Of a stretch of 64,000 nucleotides of DNA, positions 40,510 through 51,783 are shown piece by piece. Made by a program: the position numbers and the translations under genes. This stretch comes from Vibrio aestuarianus (GTDB taxonomy: Bacteria > Pseudomonadota > Gammaproteobacteria > Enterobacterales > Vibrionaceae), in NCBI RefSeq assembly GCF_012395185.1, contig NZ_JAAZTU010000017.1:1-64000 (forward strand). Reading direction: 5' to 3'. The notes under the pieces were generated by a model, which saw only the letters and a program-made list of their open reading frames with translations, did not search any database and had not been told where the DNA came from. Every line of letters starts with the position of its first letter. Position 1 is the first letter of the stretch.

Positions 40510-41400
40510 TTATGGGGTGATGTACTTGTTGGCTGCGACATCCCACAGCGCTTTGACCAATGGATTATCTAATTGAGAGCGTTTACAACAAACGCCCAAC
40601 TGAAAAGGTTTTATCGGTGCTAATTTGAGGCGTTGAATCTTATCCCGCACAGGGCTGTTGTTGATCACCACATCTGGTGCAATACCCACACCACAGCCTA
40701 ATGCCACCATACTGACAATAGCCTCATGCCCAGAGATTTGCGCATAAATATTAGGTTTTATTTTCATCTTCTTAAACCACGTATTGGCTCGGTCTCTTGC
40801 TGTTCCTGCTTCTGGAACAATGAAAGGGATTAACGACCAATCGGGGTTGTCACTTTGCAGTTGTTCGATAAAACTGCTAATGCCAACCGGAGCGATTACT
40901 GATAAAGGAATCTCACTGATGGTTTCAAACTCGATGCGAGCTGGCAATTGATCGGGGAGTGCAGAAATGGCGATATCGGCTTCATCATTCAAAATTTTAT
41001 CAATCGCTTGAGCGGGGTCACCAGTCGAGAGCTTAAATTCAATATATGGATGACGCACCCGAAAATCAGACAGCAATTCGGGTAAGTGGCTATAGCTTGC
41101 GGTTACCGAGCAAAATAGGCGAATTTCACCTTGTAATTCATGGTCTTGATTCTTAATTTTGGCGTTGTATTGCTGCCACTCAGCAATGATTTTTAACGCA
41201 ACCGGGGCCAGCTTATTACCCGCTGGTGTCAGCTCAACGCTGCGATTGTCACGCACAAACAGTATTTGCCCAGTCTCGTCTTCCAATTTTTGGATCTGAC
41301 GACTAAGCGCTGAAGGGCTCATGTGCATCGCTGCCGCAGTCTTGCTGAAATTTTTACTATCACACAGATGAATAAACATCTGTAGGTTTTTAATGTTCAT
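40510..41400 (-). CDS. ilvY: LysR-type activator IlvY
   Basis: 296 residues from the ATG at 41400 (MNIKNLQMFIHLCDSKNFSKTAAAM). Winged helix at about 3-62, then an effector domain. In E. coli IlvY binds acetohydroxy acids and activates the divergent ilvC. Here too it faces ilvC across 144 bases, which is the main reason for the name beyond sequence likeness. Confidence 0.94.
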   Translation of the reverse strand: MNIKNLQMFIHLCDSKNFSKTAAAMHMSPSALSRQIQKLEDETGQILFVRDNRSVELTPAGNKLAPVALKIIAEWQQYNAKIKNQDHELQGEIRLFCSVTASYSHLPELLSDFRVRHPYIEFKLSTGDPAQAIDKILNDEADIAISALPDQLPARIEFETISEIPLSVIAPVGISSFIEQLQSDNPDWSLIPFIVPEAGTARDRANTWFKKMKIKPNIYAQISGHEAIVSMVALGCGVGIAPDVVINNSPVRDKIQRLKLAPIKPFQLGVCCKRSQLDNPLVKALWDVAANKYITP

Positions 41401-41417
41401 AAATAGGTCACATGATG

Positions 41418-41432
41418 TTGCATTAATTGCAA
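41418..41432. promoter_or_regulatory. candidate IlvY operator
   Basis: TTGCATTAATTGCAA, an interrupted palindrome (TTGCA/TGCAA) in the ilvY-ilvC gap, close to the ilvY start. LysR proteins bind such T-N11-A sites. No second clear copy was found, so this is tentative. Confidence 0.5.
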
Positions 41433-41544
41433 TAACTAATTGTGAATATATCACTTTAAGCAACTTAATGTCTGCTTTAGTATGGGGTTATTCGGCTCAC
41501 AGAGGCCGACCTGATGGAACCAATTCTTTAAAGGAGAGCCCAGT

Positions 41545-43029
41545 ATGGCTAACTATTTCAATACCTTAAACCTACGCCAACAACTAGACCAACTTGGTCG
41601 CTGCCGTTTTATGGATCGCTCTGAGTTTGAAAGTGAAGCCGATTACCTGAAAGGCAAGAAAGTCGTTATTGTTGGCTGTGGTGCGCAAGGCCTTAACCAA
41701 GGTCTGAACATGCGTGATTCTGGGTTGGATGTGGCGTACGCCCTTCGTCAAGCGGCGATCGATGAACAGCGTCAATCTTACAAGAATGCAAAAGAAAATG
41801 GTTTTGAAGTAGGTAGCTACGAAACGCTTATCCCTCAAGCTGATCTCGTTATTAACCTAACGCCAGACAAGCAACATAGCAATGTGGTTGAAACAGTGAT
41901 GCCGTTGATGAAAAAAGGCGCGGCACTTGGTTACTCTCACGGTTTTAACGTCGTTGAAGAAGGCATGCAGATCCGCCAAGACATCACGGTGGTAATGGTT
42001 GCCCCTAAATGTCCAGGTACTGAAGTTCGTGAAGAATATAAGCGTGGTTTTGGTGTACCAACATTGATTGCCGTTCACCCAGAAAACGATCCTCAAGGTG
42101 AGGGTTGGGATATCGCGAAAGCATGGGCAGCAGGCACCGGTGGCCATCGAGCTGGCTGTCTAGAGTCTTCTTTCGTTGCGGAAGTAAAATCAGACCTAAT
42201 GGGTGAGCAAACAATTCTATGTGGCATGCTTCAAGCGGGTTCAATCGTATGTTACGAAAAGATGGTTGCCGAAGGTATTGACCCAGGTTATGCCGGTAAA
42301 TTGCTACAATTTGGTTGGGAAACCATTACTGAAGCACTTAAGTTTGGTGGCATCACTCACATGATGGATCGCCTTTCAAACCCTGCGAAAGTTAAAGCGT
42401 TTGAATTGTCTGAAGAGCTAAAAGAATTAATGCGCCCACTGTACAACAAACACATGGATGACATTATCTCTGGCCACTTCTCAAGCACAATGATGGCTGA
42501 CTGGGCGAATGACGATGCAAACCTACTAGGTTGGCGTGCAGAAACAGGCGAAACCGCTTTTGAAAACTACCCAGATTCAGACGTTCAAATCTCTGAGCAG
42601 GAATATTTCGACAACGGTATCCTAATGGTTGCTATGGTTCGCGCTGGTGTTGAGCTTGCATTTGAAGCAATGACAGCATCAGGTATTGTTGATGAGTCAG
42701 CGTACTATGAATCACTACATGAACTACCATTGATTGCTAACACCGTTGCACGTAAGCGCCTATACGAAATGAACGTGGTTATCTCGGATACAGCAGAGTA
42801 CGGCAACTACCTATTTGCCAACGTAGCAACGCCGCTTCTACGTGAGAAGTTCATGCCTAAAGTGGGTACTGATGTGATTGGTAAAGGCCTAGGTGAAACT
42901 TCTAACCAAGTTGACAACGCAACCTTAATTGAAGTGAATGACGTTATTCGTAACCACCCTGTAGAGTACATTGGTGAAGAGCTACGTGGATACATGACTG
43001 ATATGCAGCGTATCGCGGTTGGCGGCTAA
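41545..43029 (+). CDS. ilvC: ketol-acid reductoisomerase IlvC (class II)
   Basis: 494 residues, the long class II form with a duplicated C-terminal knotted domain. It converts acetolactate and acetohydroxybutyrate to dihydroxy acids in valine, isoleucine and leucine synthesis, using NADPH and Mg. The Rossmann loop is [29 protein letters not shown] (about 38-66). AAAGGAGAG precedes the ATG. Divergent from its activator ilvY, and terminated by a strong hairpin. Confidence 0.98.
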   Translation: MANYFNTLNLRQQLDQLGRCRFMDRSEFESEADYLKGKKVVIVGCGAQGLNQGLNMRDSGLDVAYALRQAAIDEQRQSYKNAKENGFEVGSYETLIPQADLVINLTPDKQHSNVVETVMPLMKKGAALGYSHGFNVVEEGMQIRQDITVVMVAPKCPGTEVREEYKRGFGVPTLIAVHPENDPQGEGWDIAKAWAAGTGGHRAGCLESSFVAEVKSDLMGEQTILCGMLQAGSIVCYEKMVAEGIDPGYAGKLLQFGWETITEALKFGGITHMMDRLSNPAKVKAFELSEELKELMRPLYNKHMDDIISGHFSSTMMADWANDDANLLGWRAETGETAFENYPDSDVQISEQEYFDNGILMVAMVRAGVELAFEAMTASGIVDESAYYESLHELPLIANTVARKRLYEMNVVISDTAEYGNYLFANVATPLLREKFMPKVGTDVIGKGLGETSNQVDNATLIEVNDVIRNHPVEYIGEELRGYMTDMQRIAVGG

Positions 43030-43119
43030 TTGCTAAGTTTGTAACTTAATAATCTACAGCTGATAGAACCCCATACAGATAGGGGTCGATAAATACAAAA
43101 GCAAATACAACATAAACAA

Positions 43120-43152
43120 AAGGCTTGGTCGCTGTTGACCAAGCCTTTTTTA
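43120..43152 (+). terminator. terminator after ilvC
   Basis: AAGGCTTGGTC-gctgtt-GACCAAGCCTT followed by TTTTAT. Confidence 0.93.
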
Positions 43153-43209
43153 TCTCTGCGATGTGTAGGGCGTGTTGACCTTTTGCTGCCGGACACGCTC
43201 AAAACGGTA

Positions 43210-43461
43210 TTATTTAGCTGTCAGTTTCGCTTCAAGTTCAGCGAGCTTTTGTTCCATTTCAGTCAACTTCTGACGAGTACGCATCAGTACTTGAGTCTGT
43301 ACATCGAACTCTTCACGGCTAACCACATCTAGCTTATTTAGCTGACCTTGGATAACTTGGCGAACTTTTTGATCAACGTCTGCGCCGAGGTCTTTGACTG
43401 GCTGAGGCATTGAATCGTGAATTTGTTTGGCAATTTGCTCTAGTTTTTTTGGATCAAACAT
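43210..43461 (-). CDS. ubiK: ubiquinone biosynthesis accessory factor UbiK
   Basis: 83 residues ([20 protein letters not shown]), BMFP family (YqiC). The C-terminal half is a coiled coil ([15 protein letters not shown]). UbiK forms a complex with UbiJ, whose gene lies at 24912, and helps the soluble ubiquinone metabolon under air. Unlinked to the other ubi genes here. It stands alone between ilvC and the efflux operon. Confidence 0.93.
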   Translation of the reverse strand: MFDPKKLEQIAKQIHDSMPQPVKDLGADVDQKVRQVIQGQLNKLDVVSREEFDVQTQVLMRTRQKLTEMEQKLAELEAKLTAK

Positions 43462-43531
43462 CGTGGCTTACACTCCTGTCAATTTGTACTCATTCTAAGC
43501 AATTGTGTTAAGAATGTCGTTATTTGCAATA

Positions 43532-43557
43532 AGAAAAAGGCCACCGAAGTGACCTTT
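43532..43557 (-). terminator. terminator of the vexRAB-like operon
   Basis: On the - strand AAAAAGGtCACTtcgGTGgCCTTTTTCTT just past the pump stop. Symmetric, so it may act both ways. Confidence 0.82.
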
Positions 43558-43582
43558 TTAATGTGATTATAACTGTATCGTG

Positions 43583-46500
43583 TTACTTATTTTCAGCCAG
43601 TTGACGGTGTGCAGCTTTCGCCTCATCAACTCTTGCTAGCTTTTCGAGGTCTTTATCCTCAACAAACACTGGTAATGGTTTGTGTTTTTCTGCTAAGTAG
43701 CTGTAAATAACAGGTAATACGAACAGGGTAAAGATCGTACCAATTGCAAGACCTGCCACGATAACGATACCGATACTAAAGCGCTGAGCTGCACCTGCAC
43801 CAGTTGCGTACATCAATGGGACTAGACCCGCAATCATTGCAGCGGTTGTCATAAGAATTGGACGAAGACGAACTTTCGCCGCTTCCGTTACCGCTTCCAT
43901 ACGAGACTTTTTGTGATGTAACTGCTCTTCTTTCGCTACTTCACAAATCAGAATACCGTGCTTGGTAATCAGACCCACCAGCGTGATCAATCCGACCTGA
44001 GAATAGATGTTCATCGTCGCTGCTCCCCATGCTAGAGCAATCAATGCCCCACAAATAGCAAGCGGTACTGATACCATGATCACCAATGGGTCTTTGAGTG
44101 ATTCAAACTGAATCGCCAATACCAAGAAGATGATCGCCAGTGCCAAACCAAAGGTCGCATACAGTGCACTTCCTTCAGTCACAAATTGACGAGCTTCACC
44201 CATATAGTCATGGTTGTAGCCTGAAGGCAGTTTGGTTTGTGCCGTGTTTTCAAACCAATTAATTGCATCGCCCATGGCCGTTCCTGGTGATGGTACTGCT
44301 CCCACAGTTGCTGAGTTCAACTGGTTGAAGTGAGGCAGAGATAAAGGCTCTGCTACTACATCAATCGAGATTAAACTGCCCAATGGCACTGCTTCGCCGT
44401 TTGCTGAACGAACATAGTAGTTGTTCATTGACTCTGGGTTCAGACGCCATTTACGTTCAACCTGCGGGATTACCTCATAAGAACGACCGTTTAAGTCGAT
44501 ACGGTTAACGTAGCCATCAGACATCATAGTACTTAAAGTAATACCGATATCTTGCATGGTAACGCCATAAGCTCCTGCTTTATCTTTATCGATATTAATC
44601 TTCATCGTTGCCGAATCGTAGTTTAAATCGAGGTTTGAATAAACGAAGAGCGGGCTTGCTGTTGTTTCTGCAAGTACATCAGAGGCAACAGTAAATAAGC
44701 TTTCAAACGCATTTGGTGTGGTAATAACAAACTGAATTGGTAATCCAGAACCTGCACCAGGTAATTCTGGCATTTGGAAGGTAGTTACCGCCATACCAGG
44801 GATGTTAGTCACTAACCCGCCAATGCGATTGGTCACTTCTGCCTGGCTTGCTTCACGCTCACTCCATGGAACCATCGAAGCGATACCAAACGCTTGGTTG
44901 GAATTAGGAACACCAGTAAATACCTGTGCAAAGGCAACTTCTGGTTGATCGGACAGAATCTTGTTGACGTCATTCATGGTGTTTTGCATGTAATCTAAGT
45001 TCGAGTTTGAAGAACCCGTACCGATCATCATCACCACGCCTTTATCTTCAGAAGGTGCCAGTTCGCTTGGAATGAATTTAAACAATAAAGGCAAACTCAT
45101 AAACACGATAACAGCAAACGCTAAGACAACCGGTCTGTGAGCAAGAACTGCACGCAACATTTTCTCGTAGCGATTGGTCATGCGTTCTAATGCAGCATGA
45201 ACTGTGCTTTCAAACTTGCTTGGCTTTTCGTTTGCCTTAAGCATTTTTGAACACATCATTGGTGATAATGTTAATGCAATAATGCCTGATACAAATACCG
45301 AACCTGCAAGGGTTAAGGCAAATTCTTTAAACAGTGAACCAGTAATACCGCCCATCAATGCTATCGGTGCATATACCGCGCCTAGGGTTAGTGTCATGGC
45401 AATAACAGGAACCGCAATTTCGCGTGTACCGATGATGGCAGCACGAAACGGTGATTCACCTTCTTTAATGTGTCGATCGACGTTCTCAAGAACAACGATG
45501 GCATCATCAACGACCAAGCCGATAGCCAGAACCATCGCAAGCAGAGTCATCAGGTTCCACGAAAACCCCATTGTTTGCATAACCATCGCCACACCAATAA
45601 GTGATAGCGGGATAGTAACAATAGGGATGATCACGGCACGAAGTGACCCTAAGAACAGTGTGATAACCACCAAAACGATCAAAGCGGCTTCAGCAATCGT
45701 CTTAATAACTTCACTAATAGACTCATTAATCGCAATGGTTGAGTCATACATGATGTTCATGGTGATGTTGCTTGGAAGGTTGCGTTGTAGGTGCGGCAAC
45801 ATATCCCGTACGCTGGCGGCGATATTAATCGGGTTGGCACTAGGTGCCGCGTTAATTGCCGCTACTACTGCTTCATTACCATTTGCTGTCGCGCGATAAA
45901 CATCGTGACTTTTTTCCAATGTGACTTTGGCAATATCACCTAAACGTGTGATTTGGCCATCATTGGACTTAACCACTAGGTTTTCAAGCTCAGTTACATT
46001 GGATACTTGAGTATTGGCGCTACCATTGTAGAGAACGAACTCTCCGGTTGCTTGCCCCGTTGCTGATTGATAGTTGTTGGCATTGAGTACACTCATTACA
46101 TCTGTTGCAGTGAGTTTCAATGCGCCCATTTTTTCAGGATCAAGCCATACACGTAACGCATATTTCAGACCGCCATAAAGGTCGATACTAGCAATACCAT
46201 TTACCGCATATAGCTGAGGGTTAACAACGCGTTCCAAGTAGTCCGTAATCTGGCTCGACTTTAAATCATCACTGGTAAAGCCGATGTACATTACGGCCGT
46301 TGTTGAGCCGGTCGACATGGTTACGGTTGGGTCTTCAGCTTCTTTTGGTAGCTGAGAACGAACCGAGTTCGATTTAGCTAATACGTCAGACAAGGCCGCA
46401 TTTGGGTCAGTATTGAGCTTCATATTGACCGTAATGGTTGATTTACCTAATACGGAAGATGAAGTCATATAGTCAATATTATCGGCTTGTGCGACAGCTT

Positions 46501-46705
46501 GCTCCAATGGCTGAGTAATAAAGCCTTGAACCAAGTCAGCACTTGCACCGTAGTAACTGGTGGTGACCGTTACTACCGTATTCGTCATTTCAGGGTATTC
46601 ACTGACCTGCATTTTGAACATGGCTTGCAAACCGAGCAAGGCTATCAAAAAGCTGATAGATACCGCCAAAACTGGACGTTTTATAAAAACATCAGTAAAG
46701 CGCAT
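43583..46705 (-). CDS. vexB: RND efflux pump permease (VexB-like)
   Basis: 1040 residues, HAE1/AcrB-type resistance-nodulation-division transporter with twelve membrane segments and two large periplasmic loops. The proton-relay acids are in GLVVDDAIVVLENVDRHI. Starts MRFTDVFIKRPVLAVSISFLIALLG. It pumps amphipathic drugs or bile acids with the adaptor encoded upstream and a TolC-like channel encoded elsewhere. The order regulator-adaptor-pump and its place after ilvC and ubiK fit V. cholerae vexRAB (from memory). Confidence 0.93.
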   Translation of the reverse strand: MRFTDVFIKRPVLAVSISFLIALLGLQAMFKMQVSEYPEMTNTVVTVTTSYYGASADLVQGFITQPLEQAVAQADNIDYMTSSSVLGKSTITVNMKLNTDPNAALSDVLAKSNSVRSQLPKEAEDPTVTMSTGSTTAVMYIGFTSDDLKSSQITDYLERVVNPQLYAVNGIASIDLYGGLKYALRVWLDPEKMGALKLTATDVMSVLNANNYQSATGQATGEFVLYNGSANTQVSNVTELENLVVKSNDGQITRLGDIAKVTLEKSHDVYRATANGNEAVVAAINAAPSANPINIAASVRDMLPHLQRNLPSNITMNIMYDSTIAINESISEVIKTIAEAALIVLVVITLFLGSLRAVIIPIVTIPLSLIGVAMVMQTMGFSWNLMTLLAMVLAIGLVVDDAIVVLENVDRHIKEGESPFRAAIIGTREIAVPVIAMTLTLGAVYAPIALMGGITGSLFKEFALTLAGSVFVSGIIALTLSPMMCSKMLKANEKPSKFESTVHAALERMTNRYEKMLRAVLAHRPVVLAFAVIVFMSLPLLFKFIPSELAPSEDKGVVMMIGTGSSNSNLDYMQNTMNDVNKILSDQPEVAFAQVFTGVPNSNQAFGIASMVPWSEREASQAEVTNRIGGLVTNIPGMAVTTFQMPELPGAGSGLPIQFVITTPNAFESLFTVASDVLAETTASPLFVYSNLDLNYDSATMKINIDKDKAGAYGVTMQDIGITLSTMMSDGYVNRIDLNGRSYEVIPQVERKWRLNPESMNNYYVRSANGEAVPLGSLISIDVVAEPLSLPHFNQLNSATVGAVPSPGTAMGDAINWFENTAQTKLPSGYNHDYMGEARQFVTEGSALYATFGLALAIIFLVLAIQFESLKDPLVIMVSVPLAICGALIALAWGAATMNIYSQVGLITLVGLITKHGILICEVAKEEQLHHKKSRMEAVTEAAKVRLRPILMTTAAMIAGLVPLMYATGAGAAQRFSIGIVIVAGLAIGTIFTLFVLPVIYSYLAEKHKPLPVFVEDKDLEKLARVDEAKAAHRQLAENK

Positions 46706-46716
46706 GATTCCTCCGG

Positions 46717-47823
46717 TTAAAGCATTGGTGTTTCAGCTGGTGGAGTGGTTGCATCACTTTCTACGATGCGTACTTTAACTCCATTACTTAAACGAACTTG
46801 GCCTGATGTGACAACTTTATCACCTGCTTTTACGCCTTCAAGAATGTGCGCAATGTCTGCAGTTCGTTCACCAACTTTCACGACGCTTTGCTTAACGCGT
46901 GTTTCACCATTTTCTTCGCTTAGAATATAAACGTTGTCACCGTATAGCGTGAAGGTGATGGCAGTTTGCGGTAGTGTTATTTGGTTCTCCAATTTAGGCA
47001 AAATAATGTTCGCACGGGCAAACATGCCGCTGCGAAGCTTGCCATCACTGTTTGGAATATCAGCTTGAACTTGAATTAAACCACTTTGCACACTGACTGC
47101 TGGTTCGATAGCGGTGATTGAGCCTTTAAATGGTGAGTCTGGGTAAGAATCAACAAAGATATCCACTTCTTGATCCATCGAAATGCGAGAAATGTCGGTT
47201 TGTGGAACCGTAAAACGTAGACGCATTACACTGGTGTCTTCAAGACGAACAATGTCAGTACCAGGTTGTAAATATTGACCTAAATACACATTACGGATAC
47301 CAACCACACCAGCAAATGGCGCTTTGATTTCGCGGCGATCAATAGAAGCTTTTAGGCTTTCGATATCAGCAGATAAAGAGAAGTAATTCGCTTCAGCTTC
47401 ATCGTACGCTTCTTTTGAAATAGAGCCCTTGGTGTATAGACCTTTATAACGTTTGTATTTTGCTTCTGCTGCTGGAAGACGAGCTTGCGAACTTTTTAGG
47501 TTAGCTTTCTCAACGGCGGAATCTAAAAGTACGAGAGGTTGGTCTTCTTTTACTTGTGTACCTGACTCAAATAAAATTTTATCGATCACGCCGCTTGTTT
47601 CGGTAGTGAGTGTCACACCTTGATTTGGCTCAATAAAACCAATTGCTGCAATGACCGGGATCCAATCAACTGATTCCACTTCCGTTATGGTAACTGGAAA
47701 TTCAGGCTCAGGACGATTAGCCATGTATTCGGCAATTTTTTGTTGTTTAAATAAATTGAAACCTATCACGCTACCAAATAGTAGAATGGCGATAAGTAAC
47801 ATAAAGAATGTCCACTTTTTCAT
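46717..47823 (-). CDS. vexA: RND efflux periplasmic adaptor (VexA-like)
   Basis: 368 residues, HlyD/AcrA-type membrane fusion protein. An N-terminal membrane helix (about 5-24, FFMLLIAILLFGSVIGFNLF) has no lipobox cysteine, so it is anchored by the helix. A lipoyl half (IDKILFESGTQVKEDQPLVLLDS), a hairpin (about 100-160) and a beta-barrel (EVDIFVDSYPDSPFKGSITAIEPA) follow. It bridges the pump and outer-membrane channel. The pump gene starts 11 bases downstream. Confidence 0.92.
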   Translation of the reverse strand: MKKWTFFMLLIAILLFGSVIGFNLFKQQKIAEYMANRPEPEFPVTITEVESVDWIPVIAAIGFIEPNQGVTLTTETSGVIDKILFESGTQVKEDQPLVLLDSAVEKANLKSSQARLPAAEAKYKRYKGLYTKGSISKEAYDEAEANYFSLSADIESLKASIDRREIKAPFAGVVGIRNVYLGQYLQPGTDIVRLEDTSVMRLRFTVPQTDISRISMDQEVDIFVDSYPDSPFKGSITAIEPAVSVQSGLIQVQADIPNSDGKLRSGMFARANIILPKLENQITLPQTAITFTLYGDNVYILSEENGETRVKQSVVKVGERTADIAHILEGVKAGDKVVTSGQVRLSNGVKVRIVESDATTPPAETPML

Positions 47824-47841
47824 TCTAATCAGAACTCCAAG

Positions 47842-48423
47842 TTAGTGTTGAGTAATTGCATCCCAACTGGCGTCAATCACGGCATGTAGTGATTGCTCAT
47901 CCAGTTGAAAACATTCCATTGCTTGTTTACGGGCAAGGGCGACCGTTGTTTCAAAACTTAAAGCAGATAAAACCTGGTTATCCAACGGTTTGAATAACCC
48001 CTGCTCTTTGCCTTGATTGAATAGCAAGTCAAATTGGGCAAACATTTTCCGCTCAAGTTCCCTAACATTACAACTAGTTGTTATTGGTAATGATTCATAT
48101 TGAACTCGATTGCTAAGTATTGCACGTCTTGATTGTGCTAATTGCCAAATGTTTAACCACATTGCAGTAAAGCGTTCTTTCAAAGGCATCTCATCATCGA
48201 CATTAGCTTGCACCGCATCGGCGATTTGTTGGCAAACATGTAGACGAACAGCGATGAGAAGATGATCTTTATCGTCGAAATAACGATAGATGGTTCCTGC
48301 CGCAACACCCGCTTTTTTGGCTAATTTGTGCATAGATAAACCCTGAAATCCGGATTCTGCGATCAGGGATTCTGCTGCAGTTAAGATTTGTTGGTATTTA
48401 TCGATGTGAATACAGTTAGACAT
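47842..48423 (-). CDS. vexR: TetR-family regulator of the efflux operon (VexR-like)
   Basis: 193 residues. The helix-turn-helix is at about 10-55 (ILTAAESLIAESGFQGLSMHKLAKKAGVAAGTIYRYF), the rest a ligand-binding helical domain. It is the first gene of the regulator-adaptor-pump operon. V. cholerae VexR is described as an activator of its own operon responding to pump substrates. An 18-bp palindrome just before the start is the likely operator. Confidence 0.9.
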   Translation of the reverse strand: MSNCIHIDKYQQILTAAESLIAESGFQGLSMHKLAKKAGVAAGTIYRYFDDKDHLLIAVRLHVCQQIADAVQANVDDEMPLKERFTAMWLNIWQLAQSRRAILSNRVQYESLPITTSCNVRELERKMFAQFDLLFNQGKEQGLFKPLDNQVLSALSFETTVALARKQAMECFQLDEQSLHAVIDASWDAITQH

Positions 48424-48440
48424 GCTGATATTTCACGGTG

Positions 48441-48458
48441 AATGAACGTTTGTTCATT
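48441..48458. promoter_or_regulatory. candidate TetR/VexR operator
   Basis: AATGAAC-gttt-GTTCATT, a perfect 7-bp inverted repeat 18 bases before the regulator start codon. The form and place are those of TetR-family operators. Confidence 0.72.
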
Positions 48459-48591
48459 ATAGACCAAACTATAACCCATTATGCAATACACCAGTGCAGT
48501 AAAAAGAAAAAATCTTATCCTTGATAACGTAGTAATCCAAAAGGTACGGCATTATCATAGTCAGCCCAACGAAAAGTGATACGAGTACCGA

Positions 48592-50607
48592 ATGAAGCTC
48601 AACCCAAGACAAGACGAAGCCGTTAAATACGTATCCGGGCCATGCTTAGTATTGGCGGGGGCTGGTTCAGGTAAAACTCGCGTAATTACCAATAAAATCG
48701 CCTATTTGGTGCAGCAATGTGGCTATAAAGCGCGCAATATTGCCGCGGTGACTTTCACCAATAAGGCCGCACGAGAAATGAAAGAGCGTGTCGGCCAGAC
48801 TCTCGGTAAATCCGAATCTAAAGGCTTAATGGTGTCAACATTCCATACATTAGGTCTCAACATCATTCGTCGTGAATATAAGTTTTTGGGGTTGAAAGCG
48901 GGGTTTTCACTGTTTGATGACCAAGATCAGCTCGCTTTATTGAAAGAATTGACCGAGAAACAGTTAGACGGCGATAAAGACCTGCTTCGACAGCTGCTCA
49001 GTACTATCTCGAATTGGAAAAATGACATGTTCACCCCAGAGCAAGCTAAAGGCTTTGCTCAAGGAGAGCAGCAACAGCTTTTTGCTCACTGTTTCGATCT
49101 CTATCAAAAACAGATGCGAGCCTATAACGCATTAGATTTTGATGATTTGATTCTGATGCCAGTTGTACTGCTGCAAAATAATGCAGAGGTTCGTCAACGC
49201 TGGCAAAATAAACTTCGCTACCTACTGGTCGATGAATATCAAGACACCAATACCAGCCAGTATGAGATGGTTAAATTATTAGTCGGAGAGCGTGGTCGTC
49301 TGACGGTGGTAGGGGATGATGATCAATCGATCTATTCATGGCGCGGAGCTAAGCCACAGAACTTGGTGTTGCTCGGGCAAGATTATCCCAATCTCAAACT
49401 GATTAAGTTAGAGCAAAACTACCGCTCCACTTGCCGCATATTAAAGGCGGCCAATATCTTGATTGCTAATAATCCGCACGTTTATGAGAAAACACTTTTC
49501 TCTGAAATTCCCGAAGGTGAAAAGCTCAAAGTTTTAATCGCGAAAAATGAAGAGCATGAAGCTGAACGAATCACCGGGGAGCTGATTGCCCATAAATTTC
49601 TTAACCGCACTGAATATCGTGATTATGCGGTTTTGTATCGTGGCAATCATCAATCTCGTTTGATTGAAAAGTATCTGATGCAAAACCGGGTACCTTACAA
49701 ATTATCCGGTGGAACGTCTTTTTTCGCCAGAGCCGAAATTAAAGACATCATGGCGTATTTACGAGTGCTGGTGAACCCTGATGATGACAACGCTTTTCTG
49801 CGAATTGTGAATACGCCGAAGCGAGAAATTGGTCCGGTTACGTTAGAAAAACTGGGTAGTTATGCCAATATGCGCGGCAAAAGCCTATATGAAGCCAGTT
49901 TTGAGCTTGGATTAGAGCATCACCTCTCTGGTCGAGGTTTGGAAAACTTACGCCGCTTTACCCAATGGCTCGTGACCATTTCAGACCAAGCAGAGCGTGG
50001 TAATACCGTTGAAGCGGTGCGTTCATTAGTACGCGACATCCATTATGAAGATTGGCTATACGAAACTTCTTCTAGCCCCAAAGCGGCAGAGATGCGCATG
50101 AAAAACGTTTCTGATCTTTACTCTTGGATTGTGGCTGATCTAGAGGGTGATAATTATGATCAGCAAGAAAAGTCACTAAAAGAGGTGGTTCAGCGTCTAA
50201 CGTTACGAGATATGATGGAACGCAGCGAAGGGGAAGATGATAGTGATGCGGTGCAGTTGATGACTTTGCACGCTTCCAAAGGCCTCGAATTTCCTTATGT
50301 TTATTTAATGGGAACGGAGGAAGGCATACTGCCTCACCAAACCAGTATTGATGAGGATAACGTCGAAGAAGAGCGACGATTAATGTATGTTGGCATTACG
50401 CGTGCGCAAAAAGAGTTAACTTTCACCATGTGTAAAGAGCGCCGCCAATACGGTGAGTTGATTAAGCCAACACAAAGTCGTTTCTTAGATGAATTGCCGT
50501 TCGATGATGTTGAATGGGAACAATCTAAAAAACCAGTTAGCCAAGAAGAGCGAATGGCTAAAGGACAAAGTCATATAGCTAACCTACGGGCGATGTTTAA
50601 GAAGTAG
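48592..50607 (+). CDS. rep: ATP-dependent DNA helicase Rep
   Basis: 671 residues, SF1A helicase, the Rep rather than UvrD branch. Walker A is [12 protein letters not shown] (about 22-33), then [14 protein letters not shown] (Ia), [10 protein letters not shown] (II), [13 protein letters not shown] (III), KLEQNYRST (IV), [15 protein letters not shown] (V) and [12 protein letters not shown] (VI). It moves 3'-5' and clears proteins ahead of the replisome. A single gene after the divergent vex operon. Confidence 0.97.
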   Translation: MKLNPRQDEAVKYVSGPCLVLAGAGSGKTRVITNKIAYLVQQCGYKARNIAAVTFTNKAAREMKERVGQTLGKSESKGLMVSTFHTLGLNIIRREYKFLGLKAGFSLFDDQDQLALLKELTEKQLDGDKDLLRQLLSTISNWKNDMFTPEQAKGFAQGEQQQLFAHCFDLYQKQMRAYNALDFDDLILMPVVLLQNNAEVRQRWQNKLRYLLVDEYQDTNTSQYEMVKLLVGERGRLTVVGDDDQSIYSWRGAKPQNLVLLGQDYPNLKLIKLEQNYRSTCRILKAANILIANNPHVYEKTLFSEIPEGEKLKVLIAKNEEHEAERITGELIAHKFLNRTEYRDYAVLYRGNHQSRLIEKYLMQNRVPYKLSGGTSFFARAEIKDIMAYLRVLVNPDDDNAFLRIVNTPKREIGPVTLEKLGSYANMRGKSLYEASFELGLEHHLSGRGLENLRRFTQWLVTISDQAERGNTVEAVRSLVRDIHYEDWLYETSSSPKAAEMRMKNVSDLYSWIVADLEGDNYDQQEKSLKEVVQRLTLRDMMERSEGEDDSDAVQLMTLHASKGLEFPYVYLMGTEEGILPHQTSIDEDNVEEERRLMYVGITRAQKELTFTMCKERRQYGELIKPTQSRFLDELPFDDVEWEQSKKPVSQEERMAKGQSHIANLRAMFKK

Positions 50608-50636
50608 CTCGATACAGATTATACGATACAAATAAA

Positions 50637-50668
50637 GAAGGCTTGGTCAGATACCAAGCCTTCTTTAT
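50637..50668. terminator. bidirectional terminator between rep and cytochrome c5
   Basis: AAGAAGGCTTGG-tcagata-CCAAGCCTTCTTT between converging genes. Confidence 0.92.
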
Positions 50669-50682
50669 TTAAAGATAATACA

Positions 50683-51090
50683 CTACAAGTCTTTTATCAT
50701 GTGCTCGATGGCTGCGACGATCTCATCATCAGAACAATCCATACAGGTTCCTTTCGCAGGCATGGCATTAAAACCGTTGATTGCGTGGTTTTTTAGAACG
50801 TCCATACCTTGAGCGATACGAGGGGCCCATTCATCGGCATTACCAGCTTTTGGTGCGCCAGTAACACCAGAAGCGTGACAAGCAATACAAAAAGTGCCGT
50901 AAACTTTTGCACCATCGCGAGGGCCAGTCGGCTCTTCAACGACAGGCTCACTGCCAGCTAGATAGACATCACCTACAGGTTTAATGCGTTCAGCAATAGC
51001 ATCGTAGTCAGCTTGGCTTGTTGCCATCGCGGCCGTAGAAAAAGTTAAAGCAGCGAACAAAACGCTTATGATTCGTCGAGACATATCCAT
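50683..51090 (-). CDS. monoheme cytochrome c5
   Basis: About 135 residues from an ATG at 51090; a GTG at 51099 has a slightly better ribosome site and cannot be excluded. A signal peptide (RRIISVLFAALTFSTAAMA) is followed by one heme motif CIACH and a C-terminal CMDC pair that forms a disulfide in known c5 structures. KGTCMDC, with an upstream NAMPAKG, gives the Met ligand. Periplasmic electron carrier. Upstream to 51384 I see no further gene. Confidence 0.92.
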   Translation of the reverse strand: MDMSRRIISVLFAALTFSTAAMATSQADYDAIAERIKPVGDVYLAGSEPVVEEPTGPRDGAKVYGTFCIACHASGVTGAPKAGNADEWAPRIAQGMDVLKNHAINGFNAMPAKGTCMDCSDDEIVAAIEHMIKDL

Positions 51091-51384
51091 TAAACTCACT
51101 TTACATTCCAGAGGTAAATTCACGTTTACCTGTTTTTATACTTAGAGTGTGGTTGATTTAAAAGTGATAAAACCTGTTAAATCAATGTAAATATTGGGTG
51201 ATTATATCCTGAGAAGTTGTTGCAATAAACAACAAGTTGCGATCTTCAAGGGGTGAGTCACATCTGTAATGTATAGATAATGGTTATTATCTGCTGAAAA
51301 AGCCGCCAAACGATAAAAAAAGTTGAAAAAATACTAGACGCCCTAGTGTGAACTACGTATTATTCCACTCCGCCGATAGGGCAT

Positions 51385-51461
<77 letters not shown>

Positions 51462-51503
51462 TCCGGACGCTTACTAAGTAAGTGGCAAATTGGCAAAAAT
51501 AGT

Positions 51504-51580
51504 GGTGGCTATAGCTCAGTTGGTAGAGCCCTGGATTGTGATTCCGGTGGTCGCGAGTTCGAATCTCGTTAGCCACCCCA
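51504..51580 (+). tRNA. tRNA-His (anticodon GTG), copy 1
   Basis: Starts with the extra G(-1) typical of tRNA-His (GGTGGCTATAGC). Anticodon GTG in TTGTGAT, T arm GAGTTCGAATCTC, CCA end. Identical to copy 2 at 51784. Confidence 0.97.
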
Positions 51581-51665
51581 TTATTTAGGTAACTCCATTT
51601 ACTTAGTGAATGAAAGTTTCCAGTTTTGATTCAAGCAACATCCCAAGAATCGAAATAAAATTCGT

Positions 51666-51742
<77 letters not shown>

Positions 51743-51783
51743 CTATTTCAATAATCGCAATAGCGGTTATATAAAAAATTAGT

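Noticed and set aside
45204-45899. 231-codon rightward frame inside the RND pump gene
   Set aside because: Long but antisense to a clear pump gene; its composition is the mirror of membrane-helix codons.
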